In this document: positions 25,111-33,507 of the stretch, one piece after another
How the letters are laid out: each line of letters starts with the position of its first letter
Position numbering within the stretch: the first letter of the stretch is position 1
Assembly: GCF_041102775.1 (NCBI RefSeq)
Contig: NZ_JBGCUO010000001.1
Location: 2,046,001 to 2,110,000, forward strand
Length of the DNA stretch: 64,000 bases
Direction of reading: 5' to 3'
Source: Alcanivorax sp. REN37
GTDB taxonomy: Bacteria > Pseudomonadota > Gammaproteobacteria > Pseudomonadales > Alcanivoracaceae
Position numbers and translations under genes: made by a program
Notes under the pieces: generated by a model
Databases searched by the model: none
What the model was told of the DNA's origin: nothing
The model's input: only the letters and a program-made list of their open reading frames with translations

Positions 25111-25137
25111 GTTGCGTGGGGCTTCGCCATCTGCTGA
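25102..25137 (+). CDS. Eleven-codon mini-ORF downstream of the targeted promoter
   Basis: ATG at 25102 to TGA at 25137 encodes a short hydrophobic peptide (MQIVAWGFAIC). If transcription starts near 25099 the mRNA would be almost leaderless, and there is no ribosome site. The stop lies in the loop of the first repeat-like hairpin. In CreTA modules a guide RNA represses a tiny toxin RNA, so this is the only candidate for that part, but it may equally be meaningless. Confidence 0.2.
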   Translation: MQIVAWGFAIC

Positions 25138-25206
25138 AAAAGCAGCTCAGAAAATAGTGCCAACGTTAATTCCCAAACTTTCTCTGCCGCATAGGCAGTC
25201 AGCCCT
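25126..25206 (+). ncRNA. crRNA-like RNA (repeat - pseudo-spacer - repeat), CreR/CreTA-type candidate
   Basis: The first repeat-like unit (25126-25153) matches the reverse-complement array repeat at 19 of 28 bases and perfectly over its last 12 (GCAGCTCAGAAA), including the 8-base crRNA handle. Its stem is CTGCT/AGCAG instead of CTGCC/GGCAG, a compensatory C-G to T-A change. A 25-base pseudo-spacer follows (25154-25178). The second unit (about 25179-25206) has an exact CTGCC/GGCAG stem with a GCATA loop like the classic GTATA loop of type I-F repeats, then TCAG. Cas6f cleavage after 25145 and 25198 would release a 53-nt crRNA-like RNA. It is antisense to the end of cas2-3 and lies between cas2-3 and cas8f. 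Transcription has not been shown. Confidence 0.65.
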
Positions 25207-28200
25207 TCTTGCAAAACCCCAACACCGGGTGAAACCACCAGCCCTGCTCCGACCGGGGCAGGCTGACGGTGGCGAAGGACTCGGCGCAGCGACGCAGATC
25301 TTCGCCCCGAGCCTCCGCTAGCTCGGCCAGCGCAGCCAGCGGATCAACCTGCCCCCAAGGCGCAATGCCAGGGCCCGCCACCACCTCATCCGGCAGGTGC
25401 CAGCAGCTTTCCTCCTCCGGGGTATACAGCGGCGCTCTGCGCCGGCCGCTGCCGGTGAGACGATGCAGCAGCAGGGCATCCTCGTCGTCGTTCGGCAGCA
25501 TCACCGCGTCACAGCGCGCCGTAGAGTCGTGCCGGAAGCGCTGGGCTTGTGGCAGCACCCCACTGAGCCAAGCCAAAGGCACGTTCCAATGGCTGCTGGC
25601 ATTGAGCATCCAGGGGGCGGCAGCCTGTGCGCGCTCCCCCTGACCGGGAAGAGTGGGACGCATGGCATGGCGCAGGCGCGCGTGCTCCAAATCCGCCAAG
25701 TGACCGGTGGGCATCAACCGGCGCCCCTGGGGCAGACGTAGACGAGGGCTTGCATCCAGCACCCAGCGGCCGTGCTGGTCGAGCTGATCGGCCAACAGTT
25801 CTCGCAGGGAATGGGTGCTTAGGTGGAAGTTGGGATAACGCGCGCTGCGTTCGGGCGAGTTAGCCTGGCAGCGCTTAACGTCCTCGAAGCCCGGTCGACA
25901 ATAGACCGCCTCCTTAACGTCACTTCGTTCGAAAAAGTGGACGTTGTGATCCGCCACCAACACGTTTGTCCGGTCGACCGGACCCGGGCGATGCCGACGC
26001 ACCCGCCCGGCCAACTGGATCAGCGACCGCATGGACGATGGCTCCACCACTGCCCAGTCGTAGTCATGGTCGCGCCCCACTTCAGTGACCGGGCTGCCGA
26101 GTACGACGAACAATTGGTCCGGCTCCGGATGGGCGTCCAATGCCTGACGCACCTGCGCGCGTGAAAACACCGGATCAGGGTCCGCCAGCGACGAGCGCCG
26201 GCGGTCCAGTGCAGTGTCCAAGCGATGTTCTATTGCCGAACGCAAGAACAGCGGGAATTGTGAGTGATAAACGCACAAGTGCACGCGTATGCCCTGCGGA
26301 ACTCCCAAGACGAACAAGGCCTGGGCCACCTTATACAAGGGCCCAATGTTGGCCATGCGGATCAGCCCGAAGCTGACCCGTTTGCCGCTGGCCGGATCAA
26401 CATTGTGGTTCTGCGGATCCCGATGCAGACGCAGCGCCGCGTCTCGCCATAGCGCCGCCCAGTGTGCCGGGCGCTCGGCTTTCGGCACGGCGCCGAAGTC
26501 CACCGGCAACAACTCGGCGATGCGGCGCACTGGCGCCGCCGCCAATCGGCGGATGCGGGCCTCGGCAAAGCTGTCATGGGCCGCTAGAAACACGGCCTCA
26601 TCACTGCACTCGGCGTGCCGGCAGCTGAACTCATCCACCCACAGGCATGGAATCCGCAACAGCTCATTTGGCCGCTGGGCGCGATGATGCTGCCAATGAG
26701 TACGGCCATCGCAGTAGGCCTGAAAGAGTCCCTGCACCAGCGCTGGCGGCAACGTCGCTGATGACAACAGCACGCGCGCGCCAAGCAGACCAGCCCAGTG
26801 CACCAAGCGGGTCAGGGCCGGCAAGTCGTCGAGATCGAAATCGTCTGGTTCGTCCAGTACCAGGTCCCCAGTCAGCAACCGCAGCATGGGCGCGATGTGG
26901 CGCCCGCCGCGCAAGCTTTCAGTGGCCGGCGTGAGGTGGTCGACGGTACACACCAACACCGGCGCGGCAATCAGGCGACGGCTGCGGGCGTCGCGGGTCA
27001 GCCGCTGCAGCAGCGGATGACGGTCGTCGCCTTCGTATAGCACATGGCTGTCCTCATCCAGCAACGCTTGGCGCGACGCCGAGCCACGGGCTTCCTCCTT
27101 GGTTTCGTGGTGCTCGAACAGCGCCCGACTGGCGGCACCGCCCACCAGAATCGCCAGCTCATCGTCATCCAGCGTGAGATCGCGTTGGAAGCTGCGGCCG
27201 GTTTGCTGGGTCAGCGTGCGCAGGCCGATGGCAAAGGCGCAGCGCAAGCCATGGGTCGGTTCCGCCAAGGCATACATGATGCGGGCGTTGGCGAGGGTCT
27301 TGCCGCAGCCGGTGGAGGCCATATTGACGATGAAGGCACCCTGCTCAACCGTGCGTTCACGCACCGACCGGGCCAGGTCAACCGCCTTGTCCTGCCAGCG
27401 AAATGCCTCGCGAGTGGTGCGGCGACTCAAGCCACGGTGACGCTGCAGCGCCGGCAAACTGCGTACCAATGAGGGCAGGCCGTGCACGACGCGGTTGGCG
27501 GTGGCGTGCACGCCGAGCAGATGTTCATCGAGAGTTTGGTTGTAACGGTACTGACCGTCACAGCGGGCGGTATTGGCCTGCAGTCGAGCCTGCGGCTTCA
27601 GGTAGCGTTGGCGCTCGGGAGCCGGCTGCCAGGCAGCACACTCCGCGCTGCGCTCGAAGGTAAGACTGGAGTAATAGTGATCCGACAGCATCAGGCAGAG
27701 CCTTGATACGTGCATCACAAACGGATCTTGCAACCAAGTTTCGCCCCGCTGCGTCCACGGCAACAACGCTTTAGCCTGCCGCGCCGCTTGTTTGCGCCAG
27801 TCGCGGTCAGTAACCGGCAGCCCGTGCGGGAAACGCCAGTAAGCGCCGAGGTCGACGTCGCCGCGGCACTGCGGCGGCTGGTTCCAGTCCGCGTCGATTT
27901 GCGCAAGCAAGCCGCTGAGCTGCTCCGGGTTCAATGAGTCCGGCCGCGCACCGTGTGCCAAGAATGGAGATCGAGAGCTATCGGACTGCTCGGCCTGTGC
28001 TGAACGGCGCACCGGCAAAGCTGGCAAGCGGTGATGGGTGAGTACCAACCAAGCCACCGCCTGTGCCAAGGGCGGCAAGCTGTCAAACAACGAGCCAGCC
28101 CGCGTGGCGGAGCTGTTCAGCGATGGCAGGCCATCGCATTGCAGACGCTCCGCGCTAAGCCATTCGGACAGCCAAGCGCCGTCGTCAGTTCGCGACGCCG

Positions 28201-28735
28201 CCGCAACCAACCTCTGCAACCAAGCCGCGTCATCGTCTCCACCCACAAAGGCCTGGAACAAACGCACTGACACCCACTCATGACGATAGTGAGTTGTCCC
28301 AGGCATCACCCCACCCATCGCCGCGGTCAGCATCTGCTGGAACGCCTCGGTGGCTTTGCCCACGTCATGCAGCAGCGCCGCCAAGGCGGTCAGTGCCTGC
28401 ATCAGTGGTAAGTGGTGCCAGGTATTTTCGTCGTCGCGGCGTAATACATCACGGCCGGTGCGATGGGTCGGCACCGCGCCCTCGGCATTGAAACGCCGGG
28501 CATCACCAACGATCCACAGCAACTCAGAATGGTCATGTCCGCGAAGCCAGTGACACGCCACGGCGGTGTTCTTGCGAGCAGTCTTGCGCAGTAAGCGCCG
28601 CAGCGTCCGCAGCCCCTCCTGGGTAATGGGTGTCTGCCAAGTACGGTCACCGCGTCGCTCGGCGAATTGATCAATGAGACGGCGGGTTTCGGTGAGCGCG
28701 CGTTTGTCGCACTGGCTGATCAGCAGAATATTCAT
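25199..28735 (-). CDS. cas3: Cas2-3 fusion: type I-F helicase-nuclease and adaptation protein
   Basis: 1178 residues. An N-terminal Cas2-like domain (MNILLISQCDKRALTETRRL onward, about 1-95) is fused to the HD nuclease (ALLHDVGKATEAF near 120; HYRHEW near 150) and an SF2 helicase. Helicase motifs are ASTGCGKT (Walker A, near 475), LVLDEPDDFD (motif II, with DEPD in place of DEAD/DExH), LLSSATLPPA (motif III) and QLAGRVRRHRPG (motif VI). The fusion is diagnostic of type I-F. It degrades targets opened by the Csy complex and works with Cas1 to capture spacers. The start overlaps the cas1 stop by 4 bases. The end of the gene is overlapped on the opposite strand by the crRNA-like element. Confidence 0.97.
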   Translation of the reverse strand: MNILLISQCDKRALTETRRLIDQFAERRGDRTWQTPITQEGLRTLRRLLRKTARKNTAVACHWLRGHDHSELLWIVGDARRFNAEGAVPTHRTGRDVLRRDDENTWHHLPLMQALTALAALLHDVGKATEAFQQMLTAAMGGVMPGTTHYRHEWVSVRLFQAFVGGDDDAAWLQRLVAAASRTDDGAWLSEWLSAERLQCDGLPSLNSSATRAGSLFDSLPPLAQAVAWLVLTHHRLPALPVRRSAQAEQSDSSRSPFLAHGARPDSLNPEQLSGLLAQIDADWNQPPQCRGDVDLGAYWRFPHGLPVTDRDWRKQAARQAKALLPWTQRGETWLQDPFVMHVSRLCLMLSDHYYSSLTFERSAECAAWQPAPERQRYLKPQARLQANTARCDGQYRYNQTLDEHLLGVHATANRVVHGLPSLVRSLPALQRHRGLSRRTTREAFRWQDKAVDLARSVRERTVEQGAFIVNMASTGCGKTLANARIMYALAEPTHGLRCAFAIGLRTLTQQTGRSFQRDLTLDDDELAILVGGAASRALFEHHETKEEARGSASRQALLDEDSHVLYEGDDRHPLLQRLTRDARSRRLIAAPVLVCTVDHLTPATESLRGGRHIAPMLRLLTGDLVLDEPDDFDLDDLPALTRLVHWAGLLGARVLLSSATLPPALVQGLFQAYCDGRTHWQHHRAQRPNELLRIPCLWVDEFSCRHAECSDEAVFLAAHDSFAEARIRRLAAAPVRRIAELLPVDFGAVPKAERPAHWAALWRDAALRLHRDPQNHNVDPASGKRVSFGLIRMANIGPLYKVAQALFVLGVPQGIRVHLCVYHSQFPLFLRSAIEHRLDTALDRRRSSLADPDPVFSRAQVRQALDAHPEPDQLFVVLGSPVTEVGRDHDYDWAVVEPSSMRSLIQLAGRVRRHRPGPVDRTNVLVADHNVHFFERSDVKEAVYCRPGFEDVKRCQANSPERSARYPNFHLSTHSLRELLADQLDQHGRWVLDASPRLRLPQGRRLMPTGHLADLEHARLRHAMRPTLPGQGERAQAAAPWMLNASSHWNVPLAWLSGVLPQAQRFRHDSTARCDAVMLPNDDEDALLLHRLTGSGRRRAPLYTPEEESCWHLPDEVVAGPGIAPWGQVDPLAALAELAEARGEDLRRCAESFATVSLPRSEQGWWFHPVLGFCKKG

Positions 28736-29715
28736 TGGGCCGGGCCCATAGAGCCTGACACCTGCAGGGCGATGTCTTTCAAGCTATCGATGATGAAGTC
28801 CAACGACTCACTGCGAGTCAGCGCTTCAATGCAGTGACGGCGGAACTGCGCTTCCTCATCACCACGCATGGCAGACAGGAAAGCCTGCGGCAGGATGCTG
28901 GCATCTTTGACCAAGTCGGCGGCATCAAACACCAGTCCGCCGCGACGGGTTTTACCGTGCAGCACCGCCAAGCCATGGGGCAGCCCCAGCACCCAAGTGG
29001 CGGTGGCGCCCAAGCCATAAGCCAGATAATTGCCATGATCGAGAAAGCGGTTAGCCGGATCCGCTCCCGTACCGCGCTTGGCGCGCGTGAAGTCGCCGTA
29101 TCCCACAGTGTCCACCGCCAATTTGAACAGTGCTTTAGTCAGGCGTGCTTCTTCTGTGAGCAACGCTGTGGTGTCCGCTGACGATTGAATGCGCGTCGCA
29201 CTCGCCGTTAGCAGAGCATCCAACCGCTCGACATTTACAGCAAAGCCGGCCGCTACCAAAGAGCGCTTGGACCACTGCTGTCGCACCCGTTCGAGTCGGC
29301 GCTGCTGGAGCAGGCGTGCCGCTTCGACCCGACAGGCGTCATCAAACCAAAAGCGCACCCAAGCTTGCAGATACTCGGTGGGCCGGTATTCGCTCTGCGG
29401 CGAAAACCACGCCACTTCCACATCCACTTCATTAGCTGAAAACAAAGGCGTGCCACCGCCACCACAAAAGCCCACCAACACACCGGCTTTGGCCAGTTCG
29501 CGCATTGCCGCCTGGGTAATCGACGTACCGGTGCCCAATAACACCGAGGTGGTATTGGCAATGGGGATATTCCAGTAAAGCGACTCCTTACCTTGATCGG
29601 TGACATATTCGACCCGACCGCCTTTCACCAATACCCGGCAATGCTGCAGGTAATAAAGGTTAGCGCGCTTGGAGTGGAGAATGGTTTTTAAATCCGACGA
29701 GGCTAAGACATCCAT
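28732..29715 (-). CDS. cas1: Cas1 (type I-F) spacer integrase
   Basis: 327 residues. The N-terminal beta region has the I-F opening LKTILHSKRANLYYLQHCRVLVKGGRV (starting LKTILHSKRAN). The active-site elements include the Glu in LTEEARLTKALFK, the His in the LAYGLGATATWVLGLPHGLAV segment and the Asp-rich GGLVFDAADLVKD. It forms the integration complex with Cas2-3. AAGGGA lies just before the ATG at 29715. It is the first gene of the cas operon; no promoter could be fixed in the upstream gap. No inactivating change is visible. Confidence 0.96.
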   Translation of the reverse strand: MDVLASSDLKTILHSKRANLYYLQHCRVLVKGGRVEYVTDQGKESLYWNIPIANTTSVLLGTGTSITQAAMRELAKAGVLVGFCGGGGTPLFSANEVDVEVAWFSPQSEYRPTEYLQAWVRFWFDDACRVEAARLLQQRRLERVRQQWSKRSLVAAGFAVNVERLDALLTASATRIQSSADTTALLTEEARLTKALFKLAVDTVGYGDFTRAKRGTGADPANRFLDHGNYLAYGLGATATWVLGLPHGLAVLHGKTRRGGLVFDAADLVKDASILPQAFLSAMRGDEEAQFRRHCIEALTRSESLDFIIDSLKDIALQVSGSMGPAQ

Positions 29716-30118
29716 GTTTTCCCTTCCGTTCCGATCGGCACGGCATTCGTAGCCGAATGCAGCACTGACCCGAGGTTTCCAGCAATCTTCCGTCGCGGCG
29801 CCTAGCCTGCCCGCCCTACTGGTCAGCCCGCCGCAGCGAAGTCCGGCTGCCGAAGCCTCTAGCTGAAGAAATAAAAGCCAACTTCCGAATTCCGATGATG
29901 CTGCGTGGCATTGTTCACCATCTATACAGCAATGACGGTTGCGCCTCTCGCCATCATCAACATGGTGGGCATGTTTTCAACGGCCGAGGGTCGGCGCGGC
30001 CTGTCCAGCAGATGAACACGCCGTGGCTTGGCGCCGTCGATGATCGGCTGCGCATCCCGCGCTACGTCTGCCGAGTTCTAGTCACCGAACCCGAGGCTCC
30101 CAATAATCCGCTGAAAAC
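29716..30118. promoter_or_regulatory. Intergenic region upstream of cas1
   Basis: About 400 bases separate cas1 from the terminator of the LysE-family gene. It should hold the cas1-cas2-3 promoter, but I see no strong -35/-10 pair. A plus-strand reading frame starting at 29895 runs into the antisense of the LysE gene and shows no protein-like features, so I do not call it a gene. Confidence 0.4.
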
Positions 30119-30156
30119 AAAAAGGCCCGAACCCAGCACAGCACCGGATTCAGGCC
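30119..30156 (-). terminator. Rho-independent terminator of the LysE-family gene
   Basis: On the minus strand GGCCTGAA ... TTCGGGCC forms an 8-bp stem with one G-U pair, followed directly by TTTTTG. It lies 66 bases past the stop at 30222. Confidence 0.8.
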
Positions 30157-30221
30157 CTCTAGCAATTCAAACCATCGAGCGGCGGCTAATATTCACCATG
30201 TGCCACAACGACGGCAGAGAA

Positions 30222-30854
30222 TCACAACCGCGTCGCCGCCAACACACTGGCCCCTGCCACACCCAGCAAGGTGCCGCAGATACGGTTAAAGCGCTGCTTG
30301 TTGCGCGCGCTCGCCAGCAGACGCTGCAGGTTGGCGCCGAGATAGCCATACAGCGCGATCGCCACCAGTTCCAGCATCAGGAACAGGGTGCCGATTTGCA
30401 TCAGTTGTAGGCTCACGTCACCGCCCGGGGTCACAAACTGCGGCAGAAACGCGGTGAAGATCAGGATCGCCTTGGGATTGCCAGCCGCCACCAAAAACTC
30501 CTGGCGCGCCAACGCCCACAGCGGCGCCGGCTCGTTGGTGGCACGGCTGATGACGGAATCCACCGTCGGCGCCCGCCACAGTTGCCAGGCCATCCACAGC
30601 AGGTACAGGCCACCGGCAATTTTCACTACCCAGAAGAACGCCGCCGAAGTGGTCAGCAACGCCGCCAGCCCCACCACTGTCAACGCGATCATGATCGCGA
30701 ACGCGATAATACGCCCGAAGCCCGCCACGCAGGCCGCACGCAAGCCATAGCGCGCCGCGTTGTGCACTGACAACAGGTTATTGGGACCGGGAATCATGTT
30801 CAGCGCAAAGCACGCTGGGATGTACAGCAACAGCTGCCACAAAGAGAGGGTCAT
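30222..30854 (-). CDS. LysE/RhtB family amino-acid exporter
   Basis: 210-residue inner-membrane protein with about six hydrophobic segments and the family signature MIPGPNNLLSVHNAARYGLR in the first loop. LysE/RhtB proteins export amino acids or their derivatives by proton antiport. The ATG at 30854 has GGAG seven bases upstream; the in-frame frame continues upstream to 30905 but without a ribosome site. It is a single-gene unit with its own terminator, between the cas genes and the tRNA pair. Substrate unknown. Confidence 0.9.
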   Translation of the reverse strand: MTLSLWQLLLYIPACFALNMIPGPNNLLSVHNAARYGLRAACVAGFGRIIAFAIMIALTVVGLAALLTTSAAFFWVVKIAGGLYLLWMAWQLWRAPTVDSVISRATNEPAPLWALARQEFLVAAGNPKAILIFTAFLPQFVTPGGDVSLQLMQIGTLFLMLELVAIALYGYLGANLQRLLASARNKQRFNRICGTLLGVAGASVLAATRL

Positions 30855-30907
30855 TACAGCACTCCACCGTGCGGGATCACCGCAACCGGACTCAAAATTG
30901 AACAAGT

Positions 30908-30930
30908 CCGGCGGACGATCAGTCCGCCGG
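30908..30930. repeat. 9-bp inverted repeat upstream of the LysE-family gene
   Basis: CCGGCGGAC (30908-30916) and GTCCGCCGG (30922-30930) form a perfect dyad with a GATCA centre, 54-76 bases upstream of the exporter start. It may be an operator; no T tract supports termination. Confidence 0.4.
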
Positions 30931-31052
30931 GACAGCGACTTGGGCCCCGTTCCGGCGGGTAGCTGGAGCGGTGCGACAAGTTGCGGGCGGCACTATGCGC
31001 TGTGGCAAAACAGGATGCAAGATGCGGCGCCCAGTGGCCGCCAAGCAGGCAC

Positions 31053-31079
31053 AAAAAAAGAGGCCGCAGCCTCTTTTTT
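31053..31079. terminator. Bidirectional terminator after the tRNA pair
   Basis: AAAAAAGAGGC - CGCA - GCCTCTTTTTT forms a stem with A and T runs on both sides, so it can end transcription in both directions. It lies 30 bases past the tRNA-Gly 3' end. Confidence 0.85.
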
Positions 31080-31108
31080 GAACATCGGTTTGGTGACCGA
31101 TGTGAATT

Positions 31109-31184
31109 TGGAGCGGGAAACGAGGTTCGAACTCGCGACCTCATCCTTGGCAAGGTTGCGCTCTACCCACTGAGCTATTCCCGC
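31109..31184 (-). tRNA. tRNA-Gly (GCC)
   Basis: The minus strand folds as a 76-base tRNA. The acceptor stem GCGGGAA pairs with TTCCCGC, the D-arm contains AGCTCAG, and the T-arm holds GTTCGAACC. A genomically encoded CCA ends at 31109. The anticodon loop TTGCCAA gives GCC (31149-31151), which reads glycine. It follows tRNA-Glu after four bases, so the two are processed from one transcript. Confidence 0.97.
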
Positions 31185-31188
31185 TTAA

Positions 31189-31264
31189 TGGCGTCCCCAA
31201 GGGGATTCGAACCCCTGTTACCGCCGTGAAAGGGCGGTGTCCTAGGCCTCTAGACGATGGGGAC
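31189..31264 (-). tRNA. tRNA-Glu (TTC)
   Basis: The minus strand gives a 76-base tRNA beginning GTCCCCATCGTCTAGAGG and ending in GGGGACGCCA, with the CCA encoded. The anticodon loop CTTTCAC gives TTC, reading glutamate, and the T-loop is GGTTCGAATCC. It is the first of the Glu-Gly tRNA pair, an arrangement common in gammaproteobacteria. Confidence 0.97.
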
Positions 31265-31460
31265 CCTGGACTGCTCCGGCATCACCGGAACGGGCGCAGA
31301 GTCTAGCAGCAACCGCTGCGACGTCAAGCGAAAACACTATTCCAACAGCACGACTGCCGCTTTTTTCAACACCCAGGCGGTTTGAGCGGCTGTGCAATTG
31401 ACGCTGCCCAGCGGCTGGTCTCTGATCGGTGCCCTCGGCAACCAATCTGGAGACACCACG

Positions 31461-32126
31461 ATGGCCCTCACGCTGTATGGCGCTTTGATCTCCCCGTTCG
31501 TGCGCAAAGTGCGCCTGGCCCTCACCGAAAAAGGGCTGGCCCACGAGGTCGTGCACATCGACCCATTCAATCCGCCGGCGGATTATCCGCAGTTGAACCC
31601 GCTTAAGCGCATTCCAGCGTTGGTGGATGGCGATCTGACGCTGGCCGATTCGGCAGTGATTTGCGACTACCTGGAACAGCGCTACCCGCAGCCGGCGCTG
31701 TATCCCGTCGACCCGGCAGAGCGCGCGCGAGCGCTGTGGTACGAAAAGCTGGCCGATTATGAAGTGGCGCCGTGGAGCACCTTCACGGTATTCCGCCAAC
31801 GGGTGCTGCTGCCGTTGAAGGGCCAGTCGCCCGATGAAGACGCTATCCAGAAGGCCCTCAACGAGCGCCTGCCACCGCTGTTTGATCTATTCGAAGCGCG
31901 TTTGGCGCAGCAGTCGTGGCTGGCCGGCAACGCCCTGAGCGTGGCGGACCTGGCCATCACCTGCCAGCTGGTCAATTTCGGGTATGGCCAAGAACAAGTG
32001 GATGCGGCGCGGTGGCCAGCACTGGCCGCCCACGGTGAACGGGTACGCGCGCGGGCGTCGTTTGTCACGGTGTTCAGTGAAGAACAAGCGCTGGTGGCCA
32101 AGTTGATGGCAGCGCGGGCGCGTTAA
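31461..32126 (+). CDS. Glutathione S-transferase family protein
   Basis: 221 residues. A thioredoxin-like N-terminal domain (LISPFVRKVRLALTEKGL, then the cis-Pro RIPAL and the glutathione-binding LADSAVICDYLEQRYP) is followed by an all-helical C-terminal domain (LAGNALSVADLAITCQL). The catalytic Ser/Tyr candidate is the Ser near residue 10 (SPF). Such enzymes conjugate or reduce electrophiles with glutathione. I chose the ATG at 31461, nine bases after GGAG; the longer frame to 31392 overlaps sequence with no ribosome site. It is a single gene facing metR. Confidence 0.9.
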   Translation: MALTLYGALISPFVRKVRLALTEKGLAHEVVHIDPFNPPADYPQLNPLKRIPALVDGDLTLADSAVICDYLEQRYPQPALYPVDPAERARALWYEKLADYEVAPWSTFTVFRQRVLLPLKGQSPDEDAIQKALNERLPPLFDLFEARLAQQSWLAGNALSVADLAITCQLVNFGYGQEQVDAARWPALAAHGERVRARASFVTVFSEEQALVAKLMAARAR

Positions 32127-32133
32127 AACGGAA

Positions 32134-32158
32134 GCGGCACCGGCCGGATCGGTGCCGC
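32134..32158 (+). terminator. Hairpin after the GST gene
   Basis: GCGGCACCG and CGGTGCCGC form a perfect 9-bp stem with a 7-base loop eight bases past the GST stop. The downstream sequence GTTCGAAA is not T-rich, so termination would be weak. Confidence 0.45.
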
Positions 32159-32290
32159 GTTCGAAACTACCGCATCACTCAGCACTGAGCGGGCTGATTA
32201 CTCCCCAAGCGCGGCGGCTAATCGCTATTCAGCGGCCCGGCAACGGCTGGCGTTTTCTATGCCCATCCGACGACTACGCCGGGCAGCTCC

Positions 32291-33208
32291 TCACTCCGGC
32301 GCGCGAATTCCGGCCAAAGAGCGGAAGCAATGTTCGCGCGCCAGTCCGATGAAATCCTGCAAATAAGGTGAGTCGGCGTCCTCGCTGCGCACACCGGCAT
32401 AGAGCGTGCGCCAGACGCCGGCTTCACCCAACGATACTGCTGTCACTAAGCCCGGCTCCAAGTATTCGGTCAGCGCCCAGTTCGGCAGCGCCACCACACC
32501 GCGGCCGCTGGCCGCTAGCTGGATCATCATCGGCGTCAGTTCGGCGGTGCGAACGGCGCTCGGGGTGACGCCGGCCGGATCCAGGAAGGCGGTGAACACA
32601 TCCAACCGATCGCGTTCCACCGGGTAGGTGATCAGGGTGACACCGGCCAAATCCTCCGGCGCCACATTGCGCCGGCGCGCCAGCGGGTGGTCGTTGGCCA
32701 CCGCCAGCACCAGTTCATAGCGGAATAACGGCGCCCACTGCACGGCTTCGGTGGTGTCTGGATCGGAGGTGATCACCAGATCCAGATCACCGCGCACCAG
32801 TGCCGGCAGCGGCGCGAACGAGAATGCCGCCGACAGGTCCAGCGTTACGCCTGGCCATAGGCCACGGAAGCGGTCCAGCGCCGGCATCAGCCACTGGAAG
32901 CAGGAGTGGCACTCAATCGCCACATGCATGCGCCCGCTTTCGCCGGCGGCCATACGCCGCAGTTCACGCTCCAGCGCCTGCATCTGCGGCAGCACTTGAT
33001 CGGCCAGCTCCAGCACTTTCAACCCCGGATTAGTGAAGCGCAGCGGTCGCGTGCGCCGGTGCAACAACTGCAAACCGAGCCGCCCTTCCAGCTCTTTGAG
33101 CTGGTGTGACAGCGCCGACTGGGTGACATGCAGATGCTCTGCGGCCTCCACCAGACTGCCGTGCTGACGGATAGCGCTGAGCGTTTCCAGATGGCGACGT
33201 TCGAGCAT
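32291..33208 (-). CDS. metR: MetR, LysR-type regulator of methionine biosynthesis
   Basis: 305 residues. The N-terminal LysR helix-turn-helix (HLETLSAIRQHGSLVEAAEHLHVTQSALSHQL, beginning HLETLSAIRQHG) precedes an effector domain with MetR-specific blocks: AIECHSCFQWLMPALDRF, PALVRGDLDLVITSD, and LITYPVERDRLDVFTAFL followed by PAGV. MetR activates metE/metH and related genes with homocysteine as coregulator. A perfect MetR box lies 108 bases upstream, in line with autoregulation. No met biosynthetic gene is next to it; the divergent neighbour is an EamA exporter, which could be a target. Confidence 0.92.
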   Translation of the reverse strand: MLERRHLETLSAIRQHGSLVEAAEHLHVTQSALSHQLKELEGRLGLQLLHRRTRPLRFTNPGLKVLELADQVLPQMQALERELRRMAAGESGRMHVAIECHSCFQWLMPALDRFRGLWPGVTLDLSAAFSFAPLPALVRGDLDLVITSDPDTTEAVQWAPLFRYELVLAVANDHPLARRRNVAPEDLAGVTLITYPVERDRLDVFTAFLDPAGVTPSAVRTAELTPMMIQLAASGRGVVALPNWALTEYLEPGLVTAVSLGEAGVWRTLYAGVRSEDADSPYLQDFIGLAREHCFRSLAGIRAPE

Positions 33209-33315
33209 GAATCTTCCTCATCAATCAATCCAACCGCGAGATAGTGCCTTATCGACAATCACTAGCACAACGCGGCATTTTGCCGTTGCGCCCGCAATCA
33301 TGCCGCCCAAGAACA

Positions 33316-33328
33316 TGAATAACATTCA
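33316..33328. promoter_or_regulatory. MetR box
   Basis: TGAATAACATTCA fits TGAANNNNNTTCA exactly. It is centred between metR (start 33208) and the EamA-type gene (start 33508), so it can serve either divergent promoter. A one-mismatch copy, TGAATCTTCCTCA, overlaps the metR start at 33208-33220. Otherwise the 299-base gap holds nothing I recognise. Confidence 0.7.
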
Positions 33329-33507
33329 TCAACGCCATCCCTTGCTAAGGACTAAGCAGCCCACCCGCGACATGGGCGCTTCGTATTCGAACGCCCCAGC
33401 CTAACAACCAGCGCGCTGGCGTATCGCCAATTCGCCGCACCACTTGGTTTTTGCCATCTCCGGCACTCCGCTACACTGCGCCCCTGCCTTGCCGAACGGA
33501 GCCACCC

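Noticed and set aside
24980-25321. 113-codon plus-strand frame over the cas2-3/cas8f gap
   Set aside because: It overlaps the end of cas2-3 antisense, has no ribosome site or family features, and the repeated VPTLI peptide just reflects the pseudo-spacer/target match.
29895-30410. 171-codon plus-strand frame upstream of cas1
   Set aside because: Runs through a terminator and antisense of the LysE-family gene; no protein-like features.
31109-31264. tRNA pair as an integration site for the CRISPR region
   Set aside because: No integrase, no repeated tRNA 3' end and no flanking direct repeats were seen within the window.
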